Shown: piece after piece, positions 36,001-48,000 of the stretch | Layout: each line of letters starts with the position of its first letter | How positions within the stretch are numbered: position 1 is the stretch's first letter | DNA from: Incurvaria masculella | Lineage: Eukaryota; Arthropoda; Insecta; Lepidoptera; Incurvariidae | Direction: 5' to 3' | NCBI GenBank assembly: GCA_946894095.1 | Contig: OX335663.1 | Location: forward strand, 310,001-374,000 | Length of the DNA stretch: 64,000 nucleotides | The notes under the pieces: model-generated | The model's input: only the letters and a program-made list of their open reading frames with translations | Told to the model about the DNA's origin: nothing | Databases searched by the model: none | Translations under genes and position numbers: made by a program

Positions 36001-39000
36001 TGCCCATTGCCCCATCCATTTTGGGCCCCTCAAAATTGTAGTATCTATCTTCTAAACTAGTGTTATAATTTAGAAAATAATATAACTTTTCGAGTTATGA
36101 ATTTAGAAGACCAAATTCATTGCCATTTTAAAGTTATTGATAAAATGCGGTTTTGAGGTTATAAATGTTTTAAAAATACCAGAGAGCTCAGTGTAGAGCA
36201 AAATTCTCCAGTGCAAATGCAATAAAAATGGACAGAATTAATTGTATCTTTGATATTTCATGAGCACCAATCCTTCACATCGGTCCCAGGGATAGTTTTA
36301 CACGAGGGGTCACTCACTCAAGGAATCTGGTGTACAATCGTTTGGGAATCTCAAGAATCTTAGGTGGGAGTCCGAGGAATCTGGTGGGAGTCCGGAGAAT
36401 CTCGGAAATCTTATGTAATCCCGAGTAATCCTAAAGAATCTGGAAATCCCAAGGAAATCATTGGGAATCCTATCAAATTCATGGAAATCTCGGGTAATCT
36501 TAGGCGGAGTCCGAGGAATCCGATGGGAGTCCGAGGAATCTGGAAATCTTATGTAATCCCGAGTAATCCTAAGGAATCTGAGAATACCAAGGAAATCATT
36601 GGGAATCCTATCAAATTCATGGAAATCTCGGGTAATCTTAGGCGGAGTCCGAGGAATCCGATGGGAGTCCGAGGAATCTGGAAATCTTATGTAATCCCGA
36701 GTAATCCTAAGGAATCTGAGAATACCAAGGAAATCATTGGGAATCCTTTCAAATTAATGGAAATCTCAAGTAATCCTGGGCGGGAGTCCGAGGAATAGGA
36801 AAATCTTGGGTAGTCTCGAGTACTCCCAGGGAGTGTAGGAATCTTAAGCGAATCATTGGCAATCCGATCAAAGTCTTTGTAATCTCAGATAATCTTGTCG
36901 GGGTCGGACTAAACCGGTTGTATGCTTAGTCCGGTGCAATTCTAGTACAGTACGTAAGTTTTGACAGGTTAGTTCTGAATAAGACTGTAAAGGTTTTTAA
37001 AATAAGAGTACCTTATCTCGAGTACGTGAAATATTTACTAGGTTTTTAAATATAGACTTTTATAACGGCCCAGGCAAAGAAATAATCAACTTTGACCTAA
37101 TGATGGTTGAGATACTAAGGGATTTCGAAAGATCGGAGTATTAAGGTCGAAGTAAACCGGTTTTTGTATGGTTAGTCCGGTGCTAATCTCGTACCAAGTT
37201 TTTACAGGTTCACAGTGAATACGACTGCAAGGGATTTCGAAAAAGAAGAGTACCTACCTAATCGCGAAGTTTTCTACGTGAAATATTTGCTAAGGTTTCA
37301 AATATAGCCTTTTATAATGACCCAGGCAAAAAAAAAAATCAACCCTGACCTAATGATGGCTGAGATTCTAAGAGATTTCGAAAGAGCGGAGTACCTCATC
37401 TTGAAATTTAGTATGTGAAATATGTACTGTGGATTCAAAAATGGTATTATATAATGCCTCAGGGAAAGAAAAAATCAGCGCTGATCTAAAGATCGCTGAG
37501 ATAATATGGGATCTAATTTAACCGGATTCCGCCTGGGTGAATATGTCCAAAACGAATATTCGTTTTGGACATATTCCAACGCGCAACGACGCCGCGCCCG
37601 TGCCGACCCCCGCCGCCGGCCGCGCCGCCCGCCTGTCTGCGATGACGTCACGGACACGTGCTGCGCGCAACGCGCAATTATAAGTCTCTATGAATCGTTG
37701 GTGGTCACTAAGGCCGGAGTGCACGACGCTTCGTAAAATGTTATCCGTTACTGATTACATTTGACGATGATGTGACGGCTAATCGCCCATCATATGACAT
37801 TGCGTTGCACGTAACATATTTTCGTTAAAGTTAGCTTGCCAGGAGTCAGACCACAAATAGTCCCTCGAAACAATCGGCAAAAATGTTTGCTGTATGGCAA
37901 CTCTTAGCACCGCCTGAGCTGACATAGTACTGCCCTTCTCCCACAGTACATAAACAGAAAGGGACAGGCACAATTGAAGCACCATCTAGCGTCAACCATT
38001 CGTACTAACAAACAAAACAGTTGCTCTTGGAGCCGCGGGGTGGCGCTACTAGCGCCCAATATGTCGGCTTGCTATCAGCTGTTGGTAGCACCACAGATTA
38101 CATAGATTTGGCGCCGAAATGTTTAATCTGTGGAACCGAGTGCCAGGCTAATAATTATGAAAAACAAAGCATTGCATTCCATTAATGGCGACGTTTGCCT
38201 ATTATTTAAGGTCCAATAAGACTACAATAATATAAAAATAGTAACTTTTGATACTTTGAATTATAATTTGATCGTGATTTTGACGGTGATCAATGGGTCG
38301 GGAGTGTTTACGATTAGCGGTTAACATCAGCGGTCAACGTAATGTTTAAGTTTCGTGCAACGCAAAATTTGCCTGATCAGGCCTTAATCATACGTTGACG
38401 GTGATGTTGACGAGCAAGAAGGTACGTGCAACCCGGCCTAAGAATCTTTAGAAATCCCGAAATAATTGGAATGTACCAAAAATGTGTTAGTAGTCCTTAA
38501 AAATCCAGGTAATCTTTGGTAGTCTCTAGGAATCTTTGGTAGTCCTCAGAAATCTTACGAAATCCCAGTATATTTGAAATCTCCAAGAATCTTTGGTAGT
38601 CTCTGGAAATCTTTAGGAATCTCCAGGAATCTTTGGAAATCTTTAGGAATCTCTAAGAATCTTTGGTAGTCTTTGGAAATCTTTAGGAATCTCCAGGAAT
38701 CTTTGGAAATCTTTAGGAATCTCTAAGAATCTTTGGTAGTCTTTGGAAATCTTTAGGAATCTAGAAATCCCAAGGAAATCTTGACTACTGGGAATCTGGT
38801 GTACACTTTTTGCTCGAGTGACTAACCCCTCGGTTTTACATAAGTATTTACGCCTTTTTTCTCCCTTACCGGACGGAATGGCATGGAGCAGGCTACCCGA
38901 ACACGTCTTGTGACACCGGAAGTACTATGCGATGTTCTGTCCTTGTCTTATTCATATTGTTAGTAGGCAAAGTAATTGTAAATGATTCCTTTTAAATATT

Positions 39001-42000
39001 TAACGACTATCCGTAGGCCGTGAAAAATGGGGATTCAGATAGTTTAAAACATGTACATTTATTTATTTATTTATTAAAAGGAAAACTTACAGCTAACAAA
39101 CAAATTACACAAAATACACTAGAAATAAAAAAATAAGTCTAACAAGTTTTCGCCAACATAAATGAAACTGTTAATCGCTCTTAACTAAAGGTGGTACTTT
39201 AAACTTAAATATAAATTATCGCATATGTGTCAATCAAAGACACGAATTATTTCTAAGGGGCCTGAATTTGGGACTTTCTCCCGAGCTATCTCCTAATCTC
39301 AGTTTTTTGCAGGCTGGAAGCTGAGCGCGTTTATTTTTGCGATTATAAAGATAATATACCTAATTTCCATCGACGATAATTGCGATGATAATTTTCAAAT
39401 GAATAGGTCGGTTTCTCGCCTGTAACCATGAAAAAATATTATACAAGTGCACATCATCGACAATTACGGAAAGGTTATAAAAAAGTTGGGCTTTACATTA
39501 CGAACATCCGTAGGCGCACGCATGGTTATAAACAAAAACACCGACAACGGCCGACCTCCGCTGCGGCTCTTCACCGGGCGTGCTGCCCTCCCTGTCGCAC
39601 GCCGTACCGCAGACAGAGACGCCGCTAGCCATGCGTCCGACGCGACGATGGAGACGACGCGGGGTCATGGCCGCCACCGTGCCTCCGCGCCGCTTGCCGC
39701 CCGCGCAGCGCGCCAAAACAAACACGCAAACTAGAGATCGGCCATCATTATTTTGCGGGTTTTGAGGCAGCTGCCACAGCAGTCTTCCAGCTTTTTTGTT
39801 TTATGTATAGCGATTGGCGCTTCATACAGAGTACGCCCGGCCCTTAAAGAGGTGATGGTATGGAGCCGGCCAGGTGCTACTTCGCACCATGTTTGAAGAA
39901 CCCCAGGTTGCACATTGGGGGAAATACCTCGGCTGGGGGCGCCTTCCACCGTTTACAAACTCAATAAAAAAAGGATTGACAGGATCGGTTGGCTGCAGAA
40001 TGCAATTTATCAATTTAAGACCATCGCTTGTTTTGGTTGCTTGTTCACACGTGGCCTAGGTAGGTACTCACTCAGTTGAGGGCGCGCGGGCGCGCCCTTT
40101 ATCTGATCGGTTATCGGTTGGAAGCATTGACTTATATATTACTTCGTAAGGACCCGGTCAATGCGCACGACTAATGGCACCATTCCGTTGGCCCTAAAAT
40201 ATTCGTTTTAGGGCCAACGCGACTCAGTCGTCTGCGGACCGCGGCAGAGTGATGTTGAGTCGTGAAAATGCCTAGTTGCATAGTAAAAGGGTGCATAAAA
40301 TACGATACGAAAGTTACAAAGACACATGGAATAACGTATCATCGATAAGTAAACTCAGATAATATTTTTTCCTGTTTAACAATTTAATAATTGCATTTTC
40401 AATCGATAATTTAATTAACTACCAAAGTTCATAAGCGGGCAAGTGACGCCATGCCGCGCGTCGCACGTGTAGGTGAACTAACCTTGTACGGGCGTCCTTT
40501 TTATTTCTGGTTTATTTTGGAGTGGATATGAGTATGAGTGGGTCATCAATGAATTTTTTTAATGTGATCTATCATGCGACCACTCGAAATAAACGTCCCG
40601 ACCTGATCTACTTGCCTGTTATGTCAAAATTTGTTTTCGTTATATCTTGGGAAACACTGGTCGTAGACCCATCATGCGACCACTCAAAGTAGACGTCCCG
40701 ACCTGATCTACCTGCCCGTCATGTCAAAATTTGTTTTCGTTATATCTTGGGATACGCTGACCGTAGACCCATCATGCGACCACTCAAAGTAAACGTTCCG
40801 ACCTGATCTACCTGTCTGTCATGTCAAAATTTGTTTTCGTTATATCTTGGGGAACACTGGTCGTAGACCCATCATGCGACCACTCAAAGTAGACGTCCCG
40901 ACCTGATCTACCTGCCCGTCATGTCAAAATTTGTTTTCGTTATATCTTGGGATACGCTGACCGTAGACCCATCATGCGACCACTCAAAGTAAACGTTCCG
41001 ACCTGATCTACCTGCCTGTCATGTCAAAATTTGTTTTCGTTATATCTTGGGGAACATTGGTCGTAGACCCATCATGCGACCACTCAAAGTAAACGTCCCG
41101 ACTTGTTCTACCGGCCTGTCATGTCAAAATTTGTTTTCGTTATATCTTGGGAAACACTGGTCGTAGACCCATCATGCGACCACTCAAATTAAACGCCCCG
41201 ACCTGATCTACCTGCCTGTCAGGTCGGGACGTTTACTTTGAGTGGTCGCATGATGGGTCTACGACCAGTGTTTCCCGAGATATAACGAAAACAAATTTTG
41301 ACATTCCAGATAGTTAGATAAGGTCAGGACGTTTCCTTTGAGTGGTCGCATGATGGGTCTACGACCAGTGTTTCCCAAGATATAACGAAAACACATTTTG
41401 ACATTCCAGATAGTTAGATCAGTTCAGAACGTTTACTTTGAGTGGTCACATGATGGGTCTACAACCAGTGTTTCCCAAGATATAACGAAAAGAAATTTTG
41501 ACATGACAGGCAGGTAGATCAAGTCGGGACGTTTACTTTGAGTGGTCGCATGATGGGTCTACGACCAGTGTTTCCCAAGATATAACGAAAACAAAGTTTG
41601 ACATGACAGGCAGGTAGATCAGGTCGGGACGTTTACTTTGAGTGGTCGCATGATGGGTCTACGACCAGTGTTTCCCAAGATATAACGAAAACAAATGTTG
41701 ACATGACAGGCAGGTAGTTCAGGTCGGGGCGTTTACTTTGAGTGGTCGCATGATGGGTCTACGACCAGTGTTTCCCGAGATATAACGAAAACAAATTTTG
41801 ACATTCCAGATAGTTAGATAAGGTCAGGACGTTTCCTTTGAGTGGTCGCATGATGGGTCTACGACCAGTGTTTCCCAAGATATAACGAAAACACATTTTG
41901 ACATTCCAGATAGTTAGATCAGTTCAGAACGTTTACTTTGAGTGGTCACATGATGGGTCTACAACCAGTGTTTCCCAAGATATAACGAAAAGAAATTTTG

Positions 42001-45000
42001 ACATGACAGGCAGGTAGATCAAGTCGGGACGTTTACTTTGAGTGGTCGCATGATGGGTCTACGACCAGTGTTTCCCAAGATATAACGAAAACAAAGTTTG
42101 ACATGACAGGCAGGTAGATCAGGTCGGGACGTTTACTTTGAGTGGTCGCATGATGGGTCTACGACCAGTGTTTCCCAAGATATAACGAAAACAAATGTTG
42201 ACATGACAGGCAGGTAGTTCAGGTCGGGGCGTTTACTTTGAGTGGTCGCATGATGGGTCTACGACCAGTGTTTCCCAAGATATAACGAAAACAAATTTTG
42301 ACATGACAGTCAGGTAGATCAGGTCGGGACCTTTACTTCGAGTGGTCGCATGATGGGTCTAAGACCAGTGTTTCCCAAGATATAACGAAAACAAATTTTG
42401 ACATGACAGTCAGGTAGATCAGGTCGGGACCTTTACTTCGAGTGGTCGCATGATAGGTCTACAACCAGGGTTTCCCAAGATATAATGAAAACAAATTTTG
42501 ACATGACAGGCAGGTAGATCACAGACCAAGCAGGTACAAGATAAAATTCAAATTGTATTTAACTTGAATACCTTGAACAAAAAAACATTTTTCATTCATA
42601 ATTTGTTTTTTGTTAGTAGAATTTTCTTTTCGACTGTACTAAATGAACTTAAAAGTTTTAACTTAAAAAAAAAAAGATTCCGACGAATTGATAACCTCCT
42701 CCTTTTTTGAAGTCGGTTAAAAAGAAATCATTTAAGTACGCAGGTACAAGGTTACATCGTTAGACCTAATGCAACATGGCGGCGAGTTGTCAACACGACT
42801 TTGACACGGCGCTCACGTAGTTCTTCCGAGTTTGGATAGATGGCGCTACTTTTTGCTTGTATGGAGAAGATTTGTTTCAATTCTATATAAGGGCGTATCC
42901 TTACCTTTGAAATCATTGGTTGGAAGTCAATGGGTTGGACCACGGGTTGGACGCACTCGAGGACGCACTGATACAGACAGAGAGATTGCTTCATAAAGTT
43001 CAATAAGCACAAGATTTAAAACCCACAACCACCAAAATATGATTTTTGGTGTGCATTATAAAAAGCAAAGAAAATGACCTAATCTAACTGAAAATGGCCG
43101 AATTAATAAGAAACATGGATTTTTTTGGTAGTCAAACTAGGTATGTTACACTAAGTTACGTCACAAACTGATAGATCCGGGGATTCGATTAACTTTTATA
43201 ATTGAATTTTTAAGTCCACAATACAATTGAAATAATTACACACTTGGGCTGAGATAAATAGTCGTAACAAAAACTAAGACTAACGGAAAATAGTACTTTG
43301 TGACGTCAATTTGCATTATTTTGAGATTTCGTCCACACAAAATGTGTCAAAGTGACGTCACAAAGTACTACTTTTCGTTAGTCTTAGGCTGAGATACATA
43401 GTCGTAACAGAAACTAAGACTAACCAAAATTAGTACTTTGTGACGTCACTTTGCATTACTTTGAGATTTCGTCCACACAAAATGTGTCAAATTAACGTCA
43501 CAAAGTACTACTTTTCGTTAGTTTTATGTTCCGTTACGACTATTTATCTCAACCTTAGACCTTAAGGTGGCCCAACCCGGCGGGCCTAACTCATTCACGG
43601 GCACGGTACAAAACCGTGCTGTTGCGCTCTGGGACCTTCTCTGTTTCAAAGAATAAGACAGGCTCCGTGATGAGGAAGATGCAACATGTCCACATAAAAG
43701 ACATTGTGCATAGTGTATGATTTGGTAAGATTTACGAAAATTTTAATTTCAAAACGACTTATAGCTAAAAGTAAACCACGACCGCTGTAGTCAAAAATAT
43801 AACAAAAACCAAATAGATCATACATCTTGATTAAATAAGCTATGTCTGAATACTAATCTTTTTCCGATGTTCTTACTGTATCATTGCGTAATCTACCTCC
43901 AAAGTTATTGTATAAAACGCGCGAAAAATTCGAACTTTCGGACCTTGTAACTTATAAACCAAACACAATTTTACAATGCCAATGGTCATCAGACATCTAG
44001 TTCGATTAAATAAAGCTATTTTGAGCAAAATTTTGGATCTCTGACAAGAAATATGGCCGTGATCTTCTTTCCCCTTTTGTATGGGGAGATGAGCGGGTTG
44101 GGCTACCTTAATGCTACTGCCAAACGATTTAGTTAGTAGAACAGTTTTAGACGAAGAAACCTTCAGTGTAAAGGATTAAAAATAGAAATTACTTAACAAT
44201 GCTAAGGGTTTGGATGTGTGCATATTGAACTTTATTATGCGTTGATCCCGCCTGGACAAATCAAACAGTTTTGAGTTTGATTTTGGAAGAAAATTCTCCG
44301 TTTGAGCGTTTTTTGCTCACACGAAAAATCTTTGCAGTATTCCACCCGAATTGAATCTTTGATAATTCCAGGAATCTTTAGTAAATCCTTAATAATCGTT
44401 GGTTCTGGTTTAAGAATCATGGAATTAACCAGAAATCTGGTAGTCCTTTAGGAAACGTTGGGAGTCTCTAAATCAGAAGGTAATTCTGGTAATATGGACT
44501 ACTGTCAATCTTGGTGTACACTTTTTGCTCGAGTGACTGAGCCCTTGGGAAGGAGAAATAATCGTTAATCGTGGCATCGTACAGGAGTTCGAAAATGTAA
44601 TAAAAAAACCGGCCAAGTGCGAGTCGGACTTACGTTTTTGGTATGGAATTTTTATTTTATTTTTTATTTTACATATTTGTTGTTATAGCGGCACAAAAAA
44701 TACATACTCTGTGAAAATTTCAGCTGCCTACCTATTACGGTTCATGAGATACAGCCCTGTGACAAACGGACGGACGGACGGACGGACATTCCGTATATAA
44801 GATTATAAGTAATATTATATTAGTATAAGTAATAAGATTCCTTTGGCACCCTTTGGGTACAGAACCTTAAAAAGTCGCATGACGTAATTACCAAACTTAT
44901 TTTTTCTACCGTTTTCTAGTCCATCTTTTAAATGCAAACAAAACAAAGCTCGGTTGCCGGGTACCGTGCCATCCTGGCTCAATGCATACTGTTCTAGTCA

Positions 45001-48000
45001 GGGGCGGCTGCAAATAAGGCCCTTTTTTATGCAACCTGACATGGGTGGCTACACAACTACCGTTATGATATTAGCCTAATAAACCACATTCCCGAAAGAA
45101 TTAGGTGCACTGCCAGGACCTTCCCTTTATTAGCACGGCTACATTGAACTGGATGGAAAACACGGTCAATTTTTTATTGCCGCTTCAACCATAGTTTCAT
45201 CCAATGCGGTGGCATCCAATGGTGCCAACCCGGGCGGGCTTACACCCTACCACCTAGTAGGGGAAGGGGGATCTTTTTGCTGTCATTTCCATAGACCTAG
45301 CATGCGCGATGGTCACTTCACTCAATTTAGATTCCTGAAAAGAACCTTGCCGACACATGCCTGCCTATCGGTTGATCGATGTCGCATGTAAAAAGAATCG
45401 TCACCATAGTTTTTATTACTAATTAAAAGTGATTTCCAAATTCGTTCGCATGGGATGCATCATCGCCAGTAGATTCGCACAGTTCTCGGGACTGATAAAA
45501 ATAGCCGCTTGTTTACGGATGCCACTCCCGGCGACGAGCGACTCGACGCAACGACTCCTGCCTTTTACATGCATAGGGTTGCCATCCGTCCGTGTTTACC
45601 CGGATTGGTCCTAGTTTAGAGGGCATCCGGGAAGCGTCCGGGCGGGCCTTCATTTGTAGTCCGGGTTTACAAATTGACTGACTGTTTAAAAAACCTGCTG
45701 CCATGTCGGGGTTAGGGCTTTAAAATCAGGGGTTTTCACGCGTATTTTTGCGTCTTGTCCTGGTTGCCAAATTTTAGAAATGGCAACCCTATACATGCAA
45801 AACATTTCGTCCTTTGTGATTCTATTCTATTATATCATTTTGGCATTGATTATTTTATGGCCCTATGGTAAAATCATCTCCATCATCGACAAAGCGTAGC
45901 AAAAGTCTCCGTTTCGAGTTTGAGTAAAAATGCTTTCGTATTTCCGTCCGGTTGTTCTCCTCTACAGAACCTGTAGTGGTCACCTAAATTGGCGTTTACT
46001 TGAAGAAGTAAAACCACAGATATTCTGTGGTTTTACTTCTTCAAGCTGTCAATGTCAAACTCGGACTTCCGATTTGTATGAAAACGCGGAGTCGGCGTAA
46101 ACGGCAACGTCGAAGTATTTCCGGCAACGTTGAGTAAGCTGTCAAATCAAATGCGGGCGCGCGCTATTCAATTTCTCCATACATTTGCCAGTCGATCTGT
46201 TTGCCGTAAACGCCAATTTAGGTGACAACTGGGACTACAGGCTCAGGTCGCATTCCTCAACCGATTCTTGTGAAATTTTGTAAGCAGGTTCGATATTTTA
46301 GTATAGGTAATTCATTAGTCGAGCCAGTTTTAGATTGGTTTAATTTTGATACTAAATAAATCAATATAAAACAATGAGACAATATTGTCACCGAAATGAG
46401 GCGTGATAGCATAAGCTGTGCACGCGCGGCACGGAGAGCGAGGCCAGGGAGGTGGACCCTCGGGTGGACCTAGCCAGAGAGGGGATCACCGACTTTATGG
46501 ACAATAAAAAACCCATCAAACTGCGGCACTCACTTCCTCGATTGAACGAGTCTCGTAAATTAAAACACGATGCTATGTTTACACGAGACCATACGCTGGC
46601 CTGACAAATACAGAATATGCTAGTTTTACTGTTTACATACTTACAAACCGGACGATTCTGAAGATAATAAGAAACTGTTAGATAATAATAGCATATTGCA
46701 TAGCATAGCAGATTCTATACTAAATCGTACAGAGCTTTCACAACTTTTTCATGTGCCACTGGAGTAGTGCATCGCTTTAAGGTCCCTGCTTGCGGCGACA
46801 CTAGGTTCGTCTCCTCTTTCCCTAAAATATGGTTGATAGAGGCGACGGCTGTGCCTGGCTTGATGCTGTTTGTGGGGACTGGCTTGCTCCAATTGGCAAC
46901 ATGCTAGATGGCGGGCATGGTCTTTACTAATAAACTGATATTTGTCATGAACTGTTGCATATGACATGAATTGTTGATTCTCGTCAATTCATATAAATTT
47001 AGCGTGTTTATCTGTGAGTCTAAATGCTTTTGTAAGACTAATTAAACGTTGAAAAAAAAATCAGCTGAATTTCTTGCCAGTTCTTCTTCGCTGGAATTGC
47101 CCCGAACTGGCTAATGAAAAATCCGAGTGCAGTGTACTGTCTATGTATGATGAATAAACAATAAACAATATCTAGATTCCGGTATGTAAAAATAATACTG
47201 TTTATTTACATGACACGATTATGACACAATACGAAACCACAAGAGTGGTCAGTGGTACTTCCGGTATATGCGGCAAGTTTTAGACAACAACATTGTTGGG
47301 CTGTTTTTTGTCGGTCTTATTTCGGAACCTACGCATCATAAGTAGTGCCAAGTGTGAGCTTCTTACCACGGCAGTGCCGGCCGTGTAGGTTAAAGTGTAA
47401 TGCAACGCGTACAGTATTGGCGATTGGCAGCAGCAGCCGCTGACGAGTAGTAAGGAATTCCCTGCGGCGAATCGGCGTCACACGGCGCTTCTCATCGGTC
47501 GGTGAGAATTTCCTGCTCCAACCAAAATTTCCATTGGAATATTGGATTTTCCAACCAAATAGAATTAGGCCGTTAGTGGTTCGGATTCTACGTAAAACTG
47601 TAGGTCCCCTTGCTTACTAACTGATCGAAGCTGCATTTGAATTATCCGTGCAATGTGAATAATGTCCTGGTATTGCTTGGTGTCTAATTCCATGTGGTCT
47701 TATGAGAAAATGTAACAGTAGGTGTGGTATTAGCCATTCATGTCTGCCTCGTGTCTTTCCTCAAACCTATAATCTGGGAGTCTTCAAACGTAATTTAAAC
47801 AAGGTTGATAGCTCAGCTATAGTCTGCAAATCCGCTGGTATGGGGCCTCGCAGAGCGTGGTTTCGCGAATTGAGGTGGACTTTACCTTTGGTCTCTCAGC
47901 ACAGGCACACATACCGGTTTTTCACAAAACAATGTCCCGTTAAATAAAAAAAAATGATAACATTCTGATCACGGTTTTTCTATTTGGGTACGATTTCTTC

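Larger units (their letters stand above)
36289..38845. mobile_element. Putative 2.5-kb repeat-built element with inverted ends
   Basis: The left end (GAGGGGTCACTCACTC, about 36,302) and right end (GAGTGACTAACCCCTC, about 38,816) are nearly inverse. AATCTGGTGTACA occurs inside both. The interior is tandem repeats and a palindrome, with no transposase. Confidence 0.5.

Noticed and set aside
36364..36798. 144-codon frame of repeated [19 protein letters not shown] units
   Set aside because: It coincides with a 120-bp DNA tandem repeat whose unit is a multiple of three; no protein family, signal or splice evidence.
39428..39765. Coding exon in the GC-rich block
   Set aside because: Several frames are open at once with Arg/Ala-rich content; no motif or splice pattern.
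40566..42522. CRISPR array
   Set aside because: The 100-bp units have no repeat/spacer alternation, flip orientation, and lie in an animal genome.
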